64,000 nucleotides of DNA from Acinetobacter sp. WU_MDCI_Axc73 (GTDB lineage: Bacteria > Pseudomonadota > Gammaproteobacteria > Pseudomonadales > Moraxellaceae), in assembly GCF_025562455.1 (NCBI RefSeq), contig NZ_JAHPRO010000005.1:62001-126000 (forward strand). Direction: 5' to 3'. Position numbers and translations under genes: made by a program. The notes under the pieces are model-generated. The model saw nothing but the letters and a program-made list of their open reading frames with translations. It was not told where the DNA came from and searched no databases. Each line of letters begins with the position of its first letter. The stretch's first letter is position 1. Shown in pieces: positions 37,153 to 46,300 of this stretch.

Positions 37153-38109
37153 ATGAGCAGCCTCAGTCAACTTTCACAAGCGATTCATGATGCACCACGT
37201 TGGCATCAACCTGATTATTTTCAACAAACACATGACATTCAAATTAATATTTTAGACAACCACGTACTTGGTGCAGTGGTTATAGGGCTAGATGCTAGAA
37301 AGGCTCAGTCTGGTGAAACTATTTTTAGATTAAAAAAAGCCCTTGCCGATCATCTGGTCTTAATTTTTAAAGATCAAAACATAGACGATTTACAGTTTTT
37401 AGCATTTGCGAGTTATTTCGGCTCAATTTTCCGTCCAAATAAAGACAATCCAGTGCTGGGCTATGATCTGGAAACAGGTGTACCCCCTGATGTCGTTCCT
37501 GTCTCCAATGCGGTTGGTCAGGGGGATTATACGGGTCACGGCGAACTTGCCCCACATGCCGATCATCAGTGGACCCCACTTCCATCCTTTGGCTCTTTAC
37601 TCTATGCAATTGAGTTGCCTAAAGATGGCGGAAAAACCTCATGGGTGAATACTATTGCGGCTTACGATGCTTTGGATGAAGTAACTAAAACCCATATCGA
37701 CCCATTACAGTTGATTACTTACAATCCTTTTGTTCGTGCACAAAGCAATAAAGGTTCGGGCAACTATAGTAATAGCCCATTGTACCGCTTTAAGGATCAA
37801 CCCATTTTAGGACATGCTTATCCGCATCCACTGGTTCGTATACACCCTGAAACTGGGCAAAAAGCATTATGGTTAAACACAAAGAGTGAAGTTGAGCTAG
37901 TCAATTATGATGATTTGGCTGGAGCAAGACTCATCGCTAAATTGCGCCAACATTTAGAAAAACCAGAATTTCGTTATCAGCATCAATGGGAAACAGGAGA
38001 TATTGTCTTTTGGGATAACCAAGTGACTTTACATGCCAGAGAACCCTTCCCAGCCGATCAAAGACGTTTATTAAAAAGAATTAGTCTTGCAGGTAGTCGT
38101 CCTTTTTAA
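37153..38109 (+). CDS. TauD/TfdA family Fe(II)/2-oxoglutarate dioxygenase
   Basis: 318 residues; oxidises a small substrate with 2-oxoglutarate and iron. The ligands are H-A-D in GELAPHADHQW and the distal His in NQVTLHAREPF; 2-oxoglutarate is bound by Arg of RRLLKRISLAG. A longer frame from TTG 37075 adds 26 hydrophobic residues, but ATG 37153 gives the normal N-terminus. The substrate (taurine, alkyl sulfate, aryloxy acid) cannot be read from the sequence, and no sulfonate transporter lies nearby. Confidence 0.85.
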   Translation: MSSLSQLSQAIHDAPRWHQPDYFQQTHDIQINILDNHVLGAVVIGLDARKAQSGETIFRLKKALADHLVLIFKDQNIDDLQFLAFASYFGSIFRPNKDNPVLGYDLETGVPPDVVPVSNAVGQGDYTGHGELAPHADHQWTPLPSFGSLLYAIELPKDGGKTSWVNTIAAYDALDEVTKTHIDPLQLITYNPFVRAQSNKGSGNYSNSPLYRFKDQPILGHAYPHPLVRIHPETGQKALWLNTKSEVELVNYDDLAGARLIAKLRQHLEKPEFRYQHQWETGDIVFWDNQVTLHAREPFPADQRRLLKRISLAGSRPF

Positions 38110-38188
38110 ACTGTCATAAAACTATCAAATATCTCTGTTTTAATAAAAAGAAAAACACAAAACAAAAATAATCAAAGGTCATCGCAAA

Positions 38189-38217
38189 AAGCCCGTCAAG
38201 TGACGGGCTTAATTTTT
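38189..38217. terminator. Bidirectional rho-independent terminator
   Basis: AAGCCCGTCA (38189-38198) pairs with TGACGGGCTT (38201-38210) with Ts following on the plus strand and As before it. It separates the convergent dioxygenase and sthA. Confidence 0.88.
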
Positions 38218-38251
38218 TATTCGCATCTCAATAATTTATAAAATCTTGAAC

Positions 38252-39667
38252 TTAGAAAAGTCGATTTAAACCATTCAAAGCTGCAACACGATAAGCTTCC
38301 GCCATCGTTGGATAGTTAAATGTCGTTTCCATAAAATACTTCATCGAATTATTTGGACTTTGCATCACCGCCTGTCCAATGTGGATAATTTCAGATGCAT
38401 TATTTCCAAAACAGTGAATCCCTAAAATTTCCAACGTATCTCGATGGAATAAAATTTTAAGTTCACCCACAGTATCGCCAGTAATTTGTGCGCGTGCCAA
38501 ATGACGGAAGGAAGACTGTCCCACTTCATAAGGAATTTTTTCTTCTGTCAATTGCTGCTCTGTTTTTCCAAAACATGAGATTTCTGGAATCGTATAAATT
38601 CCTGTTGGAATATCGGTTACAGGTTTAACATTTTCCTCACCGCTCATATTTGCACCAGCACATCGCCCCTGGTCATACGCTGCTGAAGCCAGCGAAGGCC
38701 AACCCACGACATCACCAGCAGCATAAATATTTTCAGCTTCAGTTTGGTACTTTTCGTTCACTGCAAGTTGACCACGACTATTTGGTGTTACACCTACATT
38801 TTCAAGCCCTAAGCCATCGGTATTTCCTGAACGTCCATTACACCAAAGAATCGCATCGGCTTTAATTTTCTTACCACTTTGCAAATGTAAGACAACATAA
38901 TCATCATGTGTTTCCAAATGATCAATTTGCTCATTGTGACGAATTAATACGCCCTGTTCACGCAAGTGATAAGACAAAGCATCTGCAATTTCATCATCCA
39001 GATAACTCAGTAATTTGTGCTGTGTATTAATCAGATCAACTTTATGATTTAAACCAATAAAAATAGAAGCGTATTCACAGCCAATCACCCCAGCGCCATA
39101 AATGATGATTTTTTGAATAGTGAAATCCAGATCCAGAATTTTATCTGAATCAAACACACGTGGATGTTTAAAATCTAAACCTTGTGGCTGGTACGGACGA
39201 CTTCCCGTCGCGATGACTAATTGATCAAATACAATCGTTTCCTTCACACCTTCTGGATTAAAAACGATGACTGTATTTTTATCCTGAATATACGCGCGCC
39301 CATGAAATACATCGATATTATTACGATCATAGAACCGTGTATGCGTCGCAACTTGTTGTTGGATCACGCGATGCGCGTGACTTAACACTTGTTTCATGGT
39401 GAATTTTTTCCATTCACCGACTTTTTGAAACATTGGATCACGTTGATAACGGATAATACTAGAAACAGTTTGACGAAGTGCCTTACTTGGAATCGTACCA
39501 ACATGGGTACAGTTACCTCCAAGTTGCTCTCGAATATCCACTATTGCAACTCGCTTACCCGCTTTTGCAAGCTTCATTGCCGCGCCTTCGCCCGCAGGTC
39601 CTGAACCGAGAACTACCGCATCATATCTAACGAAATTCCCACTAATGACCTCTTTCTTACGTGGCAT
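38252..39667 (-). CDS. sthA: Soluble NAD(P)+ transhydrogenase SthA
   Basis: Reoxidises NADPH with NAD+ to balance the cofactor pools. A 471-residue flavoprotein of the dihydrolipoyl dehydrogenase family: FAD site [18 protein letters not shown], then [17 protein letters not shown] where the usual CxxxxC disulfide is replaced (single Cys), the sign of SthA rather than Lpd. NAD site [12 protein letters not shown] near 178-189 and FAD aspartate in YAAGDVVG. Confidence 0.95.
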   Translation of the reverse strand: MPRKKEVISGNFVRYDAVVLGSGPAGEGAAMKLAKAGKRVAIVDIREQLGGNCTHVGTIPSKALRQTVSSIIRYQRDPMFQKVGEWKKFTMKQVLSHAHRVIQQQVATHTRFYDRNNIDVFHGRAYIQDKNTVIVFNPEGVKETIVFDQLVIATGSRPYQPQGLDFKHPRVFDSDKILDLDFTIQKIIIYGAGVIGCEYASIFIGLNHKVDLINTQHKLLSYLDDEIADALSYHLREQGVLIRHNEQIDHLETHDDYVVLHLQSGKKIKADAILWCNGRSGNTDGLGLENVGVTPNSRGQLAVNEKYQTEAENIYAAGDVVGWPSLASAAYDQGRCAGANMSGEENVKPVTDIPTGIYTIPEISCFGKTEQQLTEEKIPYEVGQSSFRHLARAQITGDTVGELKILFHRDTLEILGIHCFGNNASEIIHIGQAVMQSPNNSMKYFMETTFNYPTMAEAYRVAALNGLNRLF

Positions 39668-39793
39668 TTAAAGCTCCTGTGCAATCTAATTATGCTGCTA
39701 TTTTATAACAAACTATAGCTAATATGCTGTGCAATAATGTATTTCTCAAGTCAATATCTTTGCATAACGACATTTTTTAAATGAATAGTGAAT

Positions 39794-39824
39794 TTGCCCA
39801 ATTTACGGCTAAGTCCGTTATAAT
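39794..39824 (+). promoter_or_regulatory. Promoter of lipA
   Basis: A perfect -10 box TATAAT (39819-39824) with a weak -35-like TTGCCC (39794-39799), spacing 19. Its position would start the transcript near 39831, which argues for the downstream ATG at 39867 as the lipA start. Confidence 0.5.
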
Positions 39825-39866
39825 AGTCAAATGAAATCCTCTCGAATCACAGTGGAACAGTTGACT

Positions 39867-40880
39867 ATGTCTGAAAACCGTAAACCAGAACAGGGCGTAA
39901 AGTTACGTGGCGCAGAAAAAGTTGCTCGAATTCCTGTAAAAGTTGTCCCAACGGTTGAAGTCCCGCGCAAGCCTGACTGGATCCGCGTAAAAATGACCGC
40001 GCCTGAAGAGGTGCAACGTATCAAAACCACGCTTCGTTCGCAAAAATTGCATACCGTTTGTGAAGAAGCTGCTTGTCCGAATCTACCAGAATGCTTTGGT
40101 GGTGGTACTGCCACTTTTATGATTATGGGCGATATTTGTACTCGTCGCTGTCCATTTTGTGATGTAGCACATGGTCGTCCAAATGCATTGGATGCAGATG
40201 AACCGCGTCACATGGCGGAAACGATTGCAAATTTAAAACTAAAATATGCAGTGATTACTTCGGTAGATCGTGATGATCTACGTGATGGAGGTGCACAGCA
40301 TTTCGTCGATTGTATCAAAGAAGCACGGGCTTTGAGTCCAAACACCTTATTAGAAATTTTAGTCCCTGATTTTCGTGGACGTATGGATATTGCGCTACGC
40401 ATCATGACCGAGTGTCCACCGGATGTGTTTAACCACAATATTGAAACGGTACCACGTCTTTATAAGGCCATGCGCCCAGGTTCAGATTATCAACACTCTT
40501 TAAACCTGCTCAAAATGTTTAAGGAATACTGTCCTGACATTCCAACCAAATGTGGTTTGATGGTGGGTATTGGTGAAACTGAAGAAGAAGTCATTTCTTT
40601 ATTGAATGATCTACGCGCACATGATGTTGACTATGTCACTATTGGTCAATATTTACAGCCTTCTAAACAACACGCACCCATTGACCGTTTTGTGACGCCA
40701 GAGGAATTTGAGCGTTATGCAGAGCATGGGCGAAAACTTGGCTTTAGAAATATCTGGTCTGCACCCATGGTACGTTCAAGCTATTTTGCAGATCGTCAGT
40801 ATTATGGTGAACCTGTACCAGCAGTTCGTCGTAAAGTGGATCCTGCCAAAAAAATTGCTGTTCAAGCTATAGAAGCTTAA
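39867..40880 (+). CDS. lipA: Lipoyl synthase
   Basis: Radical-SAM enzyme that inserts two sulfur atoms into octanoyl groups on E2 subunits. The auxiliary cluster is [12 protein letters not shown], the SAM cluster CTRRCPFC, and VRSSYFAD closes the C-terminus. I prefer ATG 39867 ([10 protein letters not shown]) to ATG 39831, since a TATAAT box ends only six bases before the latter; GGAACAG lies upstream of the former. 337 residues. Confidence 0.95.
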   Translation: MSENRKPEQGVKLRGAEKVARIPVKVVPTVEVPRKPDWIRVKMTAPEEVQRIKTTLRSQKLHTVCEEAACPNLPECFGGGTATFMIMGDICTRRCPFCDVAHGRPNALDADEPRHMAETIANLKLKYAVITSVDRDDLRDGGAQHFVDCIKEARALSPNTLLEILVPDFRGRMDIALRIMTECPPDVFNHNIETVPRLYKAMRPGSDYQHSLNLLKMFKEYCPDIPTKCGLMVGIGETEEEVISLLNDLRAHDVDYVTIGQYLQPSKQHAPIDRFVTPEEFERYAEHGRKLGFRNIWSAPMVRSSYFADRQYYGEPVPAVRRKVDPAKKIAVQAIEA

Positions 40881-40898
40881 TCATTCAATATGAAAAAA

Positions 40899-40928
40899 AA
40901 GACCTTTCATATATGAAAGGTCTTTTTT
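40899..40928 (+). terminator. Rho-independent terminator after lipA
   Basis: GACCTTTCA (40901-40909) pairs with TGAAAGGTC (40914-40922), with A-run before and T-run after. Confidence 0.93.
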
Positions 40929-41129
40929 TATCTCTAAAATTTTAAAAGCATTATGGATTGATAACGACTTAGGACATCAGGCTATTCTATTGCAAGATGA
41001 GGGATTAAAAGAGCATGCCAACATCTTTGACCTTATTGTTTAAATATACATTTGAAATGGTATAGTAAAAACACAGTATAAGAGATCACTAAAAATGTTG
41101 TTTCATCCTATAATTCAAAACCTAACATC

Positions 41130-43133
41130 ATGACCTCTGTTGTTTATTTTTGTCTGATCCCATTATTGGTACTGATTTTTATCGCGCAATTGGTTTACAT
41201 GCCCTTCACTTTGCTCAGTGTATGGGGTGTCATGCTTGTCACCATGATTTGGCGGTATTCACAAAGTAACATTACACCAATTTCTAAAAGCTTATTAGGG
41301 ATATTCGTCTTAAGCTGTCTTGCCGCGATTTATATAAAATTTAAAAGTTTTTGGGGTGTAGAAGCTGGCGTCGCATTACTTAGTACATGTTTATTTGCAA
41401 AGTGTTTGGAAAGTAAAAATATTAGAGATTTATTAATTTCTTTTAACTTTGGATTGTTTGTTAGTGCGAGTTTATTTTTACTTAGTCAGTCTTTTGTAAT
41501 GACATGTGCAGTACTTTTTTGCTTAATTTTTTGTTTTATCGGCTTATATCGGATTCAGATCACAAAATTTTTATCGCAACACAATAAAAAAATATCAATA
41601 AAAAGCGATTTAAAACATGTGACAAAATTCTTAATAACCGCAATTCCTTTTTTTATTGTGCTTTTTATTTTCTTCCCACGCCTCCCCCCACTTTGGCGAG
41701 TTCCTATTGCATCTGGTCAAGCTGTAACAGGAATGAGTGATCGTATGTCTCCGGGAGATATTGCACAATTATCACAATCCTCAGCATTGGCTTTTCGGAT
41801 TCTTGGTCATCTCAATCAACTCCCACAACGACAAGATATGTATTGGAGAGCGATGGTACTGGATGACTACGATGGTGCAACTTGGACAAATAACACGATC
41901 AATCAAAAACCTATTCATCATGATATCGAACATTCAAAAGCCATTGATTATCAATATTTATCGGCTGAACCTCAACAAACATGGATCATGTCACTGGAGC
42001 ACTCTATCCCTGCTGAGCCAACTTATCAAATGTATGCGGATGGCAGTATAAAAGCACGTCGAATGGCTCAAAGCAATCAACCTATTCATCTGGTTTGGAT
42101 AGGCCCAAAAGATTTTAAATATCAATATACTAAAACTGATCTTCAACATTCACAGCAACTTAATTTTCCACTCCAACCCAAAACTCAAATTTTAGCAGAA
42201 CAGCTATGGCAACAGAGTCATGCGCAACCTGAAATTTATATCAAGAATGTTTTACAGTGGTACCGACAACAAAACTTCGTTTATACCCTATCACCAGGCA
42301 TTTTAAATGGAAATCGAACAGATCAATTCTTATTTAAAACAAGAAAAGGATTTTGTGAACATTATGCTTCAAGCTTTGTACTGTTGATGCGTTATGTTGG
42401 TCTTCCCGCTCGGGTTGTAATTGGCTATCAAGGAGGACAAATGGCACCTGATGGTCAAAGCTGGGAGGTGAGACAACTTGATGCTCATGCGTGGAGTGAA
42501 GTCTATATCAATGGAGACTGGCAACGTATCGATCCAACAGCAGCAATTGCACCTCAGCGTGTGGATGAGGGCATGCAGCAATATCTACAGCAAAATGATC
42601 ATATTTGGGGTGAGCAAACAGGTCATTTTTGGAAGAAACAAAATTTTAACTTTGTTAGAAACTTGAGAGTATGGAGTGATTATTTAGGTTATCAATGGCA
42701 AAGTAAAGTTGTAGGTTATGATGTAGATCGTCAGAAAAGTTTTCTATCGCGATTAGGCTTTTTTTCTATTTATACTTATGCACTGATCATGATGATCACT
42801 ATTATCGTTTTGGTAGTGCTGTTTGCTGGGTGGCTTTGGTTTACAAATATAAGGCAGATGTCTCAAAGTGAGCGTCACATTTTAAAATTTCAGAAAAAGT
42901 TACCACAATCTCTCAAAAGACGAACAAGTGAAACATTCAAAAGCTGGATGTTTAGATTAGCGCAAGATGTGGAACGACAGGAATCTTTTGATGAAATTAT
43001 CAAAACCTATGAAAAACTAACCTTTTCTGGACAATCTACACCTGAAGACTTTATAAAATTCAAGCAATTGCTTAAAGACTGTTCATCTGAATTAAAGCGT
43101 GTAGAAAAAACTTGTCATCCAGCTGAAAACTGA
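41130..43133 (+). CDS. TgpA-like transglutaminase family membrane protein
   Basis: 667 residues: about six N-terminal membrane helices (DUF3488, 1-190), a periplasmic transglutaminase core with Cys in RKGFCEHYASSFVLL, His in LDAHAWSEVYI and Asp in IDPTA, then another helix near 550 and a cytoplasmic tail (DUF4129-like). TgpA of Pseudomonas aeruginosa is essential; the cross-linked or hydrolysed substrate is unknown. Normally it follows a MoxR-type ATPase and a DUF58 gene, which are not here. It ends 18 bases before tRNA-Val. Confidence 0.9.
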   Translation: MTSVVYFCLIPLLVLIFIAQLVYMPFTLLSVWGVMLVTMIWRYSQSNITPISKSLLGIFVLSCLAAIYIKFKSFWGVEAGVALLSTCLFAKCLESKNIRDLLISFNFGLFVSASLFLLSQSFVMTCAVLFCLIFCFIGLYRIQITKFLSQHNKKISIKSDLKHVTKFLITAIPFFIVLFIFFPRLPPLWRVPIASGQAVTGMSDRMSPGDIAQLSQSSALAFRILGHLNQLPQRQDMYWRAMVLDDYDGATWTNNTINQKPIHHDIEHSKAIDYQYLSAEPQQTWIMSLEHSIPAEPTYQMYADGSIKARRMAQSNQPIHLVWIGPKDFKYQYTKTDLQHSQQLNFPLQPKTQILAEQLWQQSHAQPEIYIKNVLQWYRQQNFVYTLSPGILNGNRTDQFLFKTRKGFCEHYASSFVLLMRYVGLPARVVIGYQGGQMAPDGQSWEVRQLDAHAWSEVYINGDWQRIDPTAAIAPQRVDEGMQQYLQQNDHIWGEQTGHFWKKQNFNFVRNLRVWSDYLGYQWQSKVVGYDVDRQKSFLSRLGFFSIYTYALIMMITIIVLVVLFAGWLWFTNIRQMSQSERHILKFQKKLPQSLKRRTSETFKSWMFRLAQDVERQESFDEIIKTYEKLTFSGQSTPEDFIKFKQLLKDCSSELKRVEKTCHPAEN

Positions 43134-43151
43134 ATATCATTGCTCACACTT

Positions 43152-43228
43152 AGGCGTATAGCTCAGTTGGTTAGAGCGCTACGTTGACATCGTAGAGGTC
43201 TCCAGTTCGAGTCTGGATATGCCTACCA
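43152..43228 (+). tRNA. tRNA-Val (anticodon GAC)
   Basis: 77 nt with CCA encoded. AGGCGTA pairs with TATGCCT; anticodon arm CTACG-TTGACAT-CGTAG gives GAC; T-arm TCCAG-TTCGAGT-CTGGA. It is intact and is the insertion target of the prophage, whose integrase starts 147 bases downstream. Confidence 0.97.
43200..43228 (+). other. Probable attL in the 3' end of tRNA-Val
   Basis: The phage integrase gene sits immediately beyond the tRNA and is read away from it, the usual arrangement for prophages that use the T-arm and 3' end as core. The exact core can be defined only with the right end, which lies outside the window. Confidence 0.55.
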
Positions 43229-43239
43229 ATATAAAACAA

Positions 43240-43279
43240 GGGTTTACAAGTATTTTCAACAACTTGTAAGCCCTTTTTT
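43240..43279 (+). terminator. Rho-independent terminator after tRNA-Val
   Basis: GGGTTTACAAGT (43240-43251) pairs with ACTTGTAAGCCC (43262-43273; one G-T pair), then six Ts. It ends the tRNA transcript or is phage DNA that keeps the tRNA unit closed. Confidence 0.85.
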
Positions 43280-43343
43280 AATGTCATGTTTGCAGCACTT
43301 GATTTATATGCTGTATAAAATAAAAAAAATAAAGCATAATTTT

Positions 43344-43371
43344 CGCCAAGATTACGCCAGAATTTACGCCA
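43344..43371 (+). promoter_or_regulatory. Three spaced CGCCA repeats upstream of integrase
   Basis: CGCCA at 43344, 43355 and 43367, the last two within TTACGCCA, with spacing of 11 and 12 bp (one helical turn), ending three bases before the integrase ATG. They look like integrase arm-type or autoregulatory sites. Confidence 0.4.
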
Positions 43372-43374
43372 CAA

Positions 43375-44391
43375 ATGAAAATACCAAAACCCAGAAAGCG
43401 CGGAGACTCTTATCGCATTGAATTTATGTTTAATGGCTCTAGGTATTCATGCACTAGAGATACTGCGAAAGAATGTGAGCATTGGGCTACTATAAAGCTG
43501 CTTGAACTAAAGACTGGCAGGTCCGAAGAAAACCAACCAGCAAAACCCTCAATAACATGGTTGGACTTATTCAATCAATATTATGAAAATGTTGGCCGAC
43601 ATACAGATAGTAAAAATTGGAATCTAACACAGTTAAAATCTTTTGAAAAAAAAGTGGGCAATTTGTCTGGGGTTCTTATTTATGAAATCACCCCGCAGCA
43701 ACTTACAAACTGGCGAAATAAGAGATTAAAACAAGTTTCTGAAAATACTGTACTCAAAGAAATATCACTTTATTCGGCGATGTTCACCTACGCTCAAAAG
43801 GAACTTTTCATTATTAATGAAAATCCATGGATGAAGATAAGCAAGCCGTCTAAACCGCAATCAAGATATAGGCGCATATCCCGATCAGAGATAGATCGCA
43901 TATTAAATATACTTAATTATGAAATTGGTAAAGTTCCAGTAAATTCTGAACACTATGTAGCCTGGGCGTTCTTATTCGCCATTGAAACAGCGATGCGGCG
44001 TGGTGAAATATTAAACATGAAAAAATCAGATATTTATGATGGCTATGTACATTTACCAAAAACTAAAAATGGCACAAAGCGCAATGTTCCGCTATCTAAT
44101 TTTGCTAAAGAGTTAATATCGATAATTCAGCATAAAAATGAAAAAATAATTCCCCAGTCTGAAAATGCATTTCGACAAATGTGGGAGAAAAGAAAATCTA
44201 TGACTGACATTACAGATTTACACTTTCATGATACTCGGCATGAAGCAATATCTAGAATGGTAAAAATTAGGAAATTGCCAGTTGAAGTTTTGGCCAAAAT
44301 AACAGGTCATAAAAAAATTGAAGTTCTGGTTAATGTCTACTACAACCCGGATGCAAGTGAACTTGTAGAAATGTTTAATGCAGGTGATTAA
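43375..44391 (+). CDS. int: Tyrosine-type phage integrase
   Basis: 338-residue site-specific recombinase. N-terminal arm-binding region (about 1-55), SAM-like core-binding domain (60-160) and catalytic domain (165-330) with R208 in TAMRRGE, K232-region, H285 and R288 in HFHDTRH, H312 in TGHKK and Y322 as probable nucleophile (VNVYYNP). No Shine-Dalgarno is visible. It is oriented away from tRNA-Val; a small gene overlaps its stop by one base. Confidence 0.94.
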   Translation: MKIPKPRKRGDSYRIEFMFNGSRYSCTRDTAKECEHWATIKLLELKTGRSEENQPAKPSITWLDLFNQYYENVGRHTDSKNWNLTQLKSFEKKVGNLSGVLIYEITPQQLTNWRNKRLKQVSENTVLKEISLYSAMFTYAQKELFIINENPWMKISKPSKPQSRYRRISRSEIDRILNILNYEIGKVPVNSEHYVAWAFLFAIETAMRRGEILNMKKSDIYDGYVHLPKTKNGTKRNVPLSNFAKELISIIQHKNEKIIPQSENAFRQMWEKRKSMTDITDLHFHDTRHEAISRMVKIRKLPVEVLAKITGHKKIEVLVNVYYNPDASELVEMFNAGD

Positions 44392-44621
44392 TGCCCTACT
44401 ACATCAAAAAGAATAATAGATATCTCACCCTTGAAAACATCACAAACGAGCATTACGATGATGAATACAATATCGTGAATGAAAGTTACACAACAGGCTT
44501 CAACTGGACTTTAGACACTGAGTACGCAAAGAAGTTTTACACTCACAATGAAGCATCAGACTATGTTTATCGCTTTAGACATGTATTGAAAGATGTTCAG
44601 ATTGTCCAAGAAAAGTTTTGA
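44391..44621 (+). CDS. Phage hypothetical protein (76 aa)
   Basis: Starts on the last base of the integrase stop codon (TAATG), so it is coupled to int. Soluble, rich in Tyr, Asn and Asp (for example YDDEYNIVNESYTTGFNW, EASDYVYRFRHVL); no recognised domain. It could be an excisionase-like or control partner by position, but the sequence gives no proof. Confidence 0.6.
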   Translation: MPYYIKKNNRYLTLENITNEHYDDEYNIVNESYTTGFNWTLDTEYAKKFYTHNEASDYVYRFRHVLKDVQIVQEKF

Positions 44622-44640
44622 AAATAATTGATGGAAAAAT

Positions 44641-44661
44641 AGCACTCATTAGAGTGCTTTT
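44641..44661. terminator. Bidirectional terminator between int unit and late genes
   Basis: AGCACTC (44641-44647) pairs with GAGTGCT (44652-44658), loop ATTA, Ts on plus side and As at 44634-44639. It lies at the convergence of the integrase unit and the lysis genes. Confidence 0.8.
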
Positions 44662-45142
44662 ACGGCCATGCATCGCTCAATCTTTCTTCATTAGCTCTGT
44701 GTTCATCAGCATATCTTGCCATTTTTGTATATTCTTCGATGCTTCGCTCGAATACGTTTCCGAGCGTTGCGCAATATTCATCACTGGTTTCGCGGGAAGC
44801 TGCGGACAGACGTTGCTTTGCGCTGGCAAGTTGCTTTGACAAGCTGTTAGCACTGGACTGAGCATCGCTAGCATCAGACTCAATTTGTTTAATTTTGGCA
44901 TTGTAGTTTTGCTCCGCTTTTGTGATTTGTTCTGCCCAAACTTTTTCTTGTTGAGCAGCTTGAACTTTGGATTTTTCAGCTGCTAATTGTTGCTGAGTGA
45001 TGTAGTTGGCGTGTAATCGCTTCTGATCTTTGATTTCAGCAGCTTGATGATTTTGAATAAACAAACAGATCAATAATAAAAAAGCGAGAACTGCAATGAT
45101 GCATTCTCGCCAGAATTTTGCTGCTAGATATAGATACGTCAT
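44660..45142 (-). CDS. Rz-like inner-membrane spanin
   Basis: 160 residues: one N-terminal membrane helix (about 14-31, ECIIAVLAFLLLICLFIQ) followed by a long periplasmic coiled coil (about 40-125). This is the i-spanin form, which with an outer-membrane partner fuses the two membranes in the last step of lysis. Its start overlaps the endolysin stop as ATGA. A second frame inside it encodes the Rz1 partner. Confidence 0.87.
   Translation of the reverse strand: MTYLYLAAKFWRECIIAVLAFLLLICLFIQNHQAAEIKDQKRLHANYITQQQLAAEKSKVQAAQQEKVWAEQITKAEQNYNAKIKQIESDASDAQSSANSLSKQLASAKQRLSAASRETSDEYCATLGNVFERSIEEYTKMARYADEHRANEERLSDAWP
44677..44901 (-). CDS. Rz1-like outer-membrane spanin lipoprotein, nested in Rz
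   Basis: 74 residues in a different frame, entirely inside the Rz gene. A signal sequence (MPKLNKLSLMLAMLSPVL) leads to lipobox LTAC with Cys21, and a Pro/Gln/Asn-rich stretch follows (NLPAQSNVCPQLPAKP), the classical Rz1 composition. Nested Rz/Rz1 pairs are known from lambda. The frame-specific lipobox in the right place argues strongly against a chance frame. GGAGC lies nine bases before the ATG. Confidence 0.85.
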   Translation of the reverse strand: MPKLNKLSLMLAMLSPVLTACQSNLPAQSNVCPQLPAKPVMNIAQRSETYSSEASKNIQKWQDMLMNTELMKKD

Positions 45143-45690
45143 TTATTAAACAACTCCATTTCAGCTTTACGTCTACGAACAAGACCTGTCATGACTTTTC
45201 CACCCGCTTTGTTCCATACAAGGAACTGATCAGCAGCGCCTTGATAGTCACCTTTATTCAGTTTTTTTAATAAGGTTGAATTATTAAAAGCACCTGAGCC
45301 AATGTTGTAAGTCAGTGAAACCAAAGCATCAAACTGGTTTTGACTTAAAGGCACTATCACAGATTCATTTACAGTCTTTTCAAATTTGGCCAAGTCGTGT
45401 TTGAAGTAGGCTTTAGCTTGCTCAGGTGTACAAGTATCCCCTTTTTTTACCTTCACGCCATTAGGATAAACTGTTGTGCCAGTGCCAATGGTCCAAACCC
45501 CTACACCATCATCGTAAGCATTGAATCGCGTGCCTTCAAAACCTGAGATTAAATCAATACCAACATCACTTGTAGTTTTTTCACTTGGTGCAAGTTTATC
45601 GACCACCTTATTTAGATCATCTACTTGTGCTTGTGTAAGCTTGCCGCCTGCGATAACTCGAGCAGCATCAAAGAATGGTTTAGTTGTCAT
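45139..45690 (-). CDS. GH24 endolysin (T4-type lysozyme) with N-terminal extension
   Basis: 183 residues that cut MurNAc-GlcNAc bonds. Catalytic E52 (SGFEGTRFNAYDD), D61 and T67 (VWTIGTG) have T4-lysozyme spacing. About 45 residues precede the lysozyme domain (AARVIAGGKLTQAQVDDLNKVVDKL), probably a helical wall-binding or regulatory piece; there is no signal or SAR sequence, so export needs the holin. ATG 45690 is favoured over GTG 45699 by GAAAGG. Confidence 0.93.
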   Translation of the reverse strand: MTTKPFFDAARVIAGGKLTQAQVDDLNKVVDKLAPSEKTTSDVGIDLISGFEGTRFNAYDDGVGVWTIGTGTTVYPNGVKVKKGDTCTPEQAKAYFKHDLAKFEKTVNESVIVPLSQNQFDALVSLTYNIGSGAFNNSTLLKKLNKGDYQGAADQFLVWNKAGGKVMTGLVRRRKAEMELFNK

Positions 45691-45898
45691 TGGATTCACC
45701 TTTCTTTTTCTCTAATTCAGAACTACCAAAATAAAAGCCGCATGCTGTTGTCATAGCCCCCGCAATGAAACCCAATGCCGTATTGATCAGATTGCTGTTT
45801 TCTCGCGGCATATCTACAAAAAATAAAGCAATCACTAAAACAAACATTAGTCCCACTAATGCAAAAGCTAGATATGCGCGAGTATTTTCACTGTTCAT
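45680..45898 (-). CDS. Putative holin (72 aa)
   Basis: Two hydrophobic helices (about 9-27 YLAFALVGLMFVLVIALFF and 38-56 TALGFIAGAMTTACGFYFG) joined by a short polar turn, and a charged C-terminus (LEKKKGESNDN). This is the class II holin form. It lies directly before the endolysin (11-base overlap) and overlaps the preceding gene as ATGA. Family name not recognised. Confidence 0.72.
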   Translation of the reverse strand: MNSENTRAYLAFALVGLMFVLVIALFFVDMPRENSNLINTALGFIAGAMTTACGFYFGSSELEKKKGESNDN

Positions 45899-46251
45899 CT
45901 TTTTGCTTCCTCCAACCGTGATACTTTCTCTTTAATTAAAGACTGGTCTTGGCTTAATTGAATAATTGAAGATCCAACCCACGCACACAATGAAAATACG
46001 ATGCCTGCAAATATTCCCAGCAATACACGCAGCACAGAAATTCCACCATCTTGCGCTGCTGTGCGGTTTTCTAAATTGGCGACTTTGATATCCAATGTAT
46101 CGATATCTTTTTTGTTCTGCTCGCTTGTCTCTTTGTGTGCTTCATTAATAAAAGTCAGTCGAGTAACATGATCTGACAACATGCGAATATCACTCTGAAT
46201 GGAGTCGATTTTCTTTTCAAATCTCAACCCGTATGATTCATTTTCAGTCAT
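45895..46251 (-). CDS. Coiled-coil membrane protein of the lysis cassette (XhlA-like form)
   Basis: 118 residues from ATG 46251, which follows GGGGGAAGG. A predicted coiled coil (about 8-62) precedes one membrane helix (about 72-95, VLRVLLGIFAGIVFSLCAWVGSSI), with a short charged tail. The topology resembles hemolysin XhlA, which works with a holin, or an antiholin. Coupled to the holin gene by ATGA. Not recognised by family with certainty. Confidence 0.65.
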   Translation of the reverse strand: MTENESYGLRFEKKIDSIQSDIRMLSDHVTRLTFINEAHKETSEQNKKDIDTLDIKVANLENRTAAQDGGISVLRVLLGIFAGIVFSLCAWVGSSIIQLSQDQSLIKEKVSRLEEAKR

Positions 46252-46275
46252 GCCTTCCCCCTTTCGTTTAGGCAA

Positions 46276-46300
46276 TAAAAAAGCACCCAATTGGGTGCTG
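46276..46300 (-). terminator. Rho-independent terminator after gene J
   Basis: AGCACCCAATTGGGTGCT (46282-46299) is a palindrome that folds into a hairpin, with a U-tract (46276-46282) on the minus strand, starting one base after the J stop. Confidence 0.88.

Noticed and set aside
39383..39604. Plus-strand frame opposite sthA
   Set aside because: Shadow of SthA with no independent signal.
43240..43273. Hairpin beyond tRNA-Val as a possible attachment core
   Set aside because: It has the U-tract and shape of a terminator; no repeat of it is seen elsewhere in the window.
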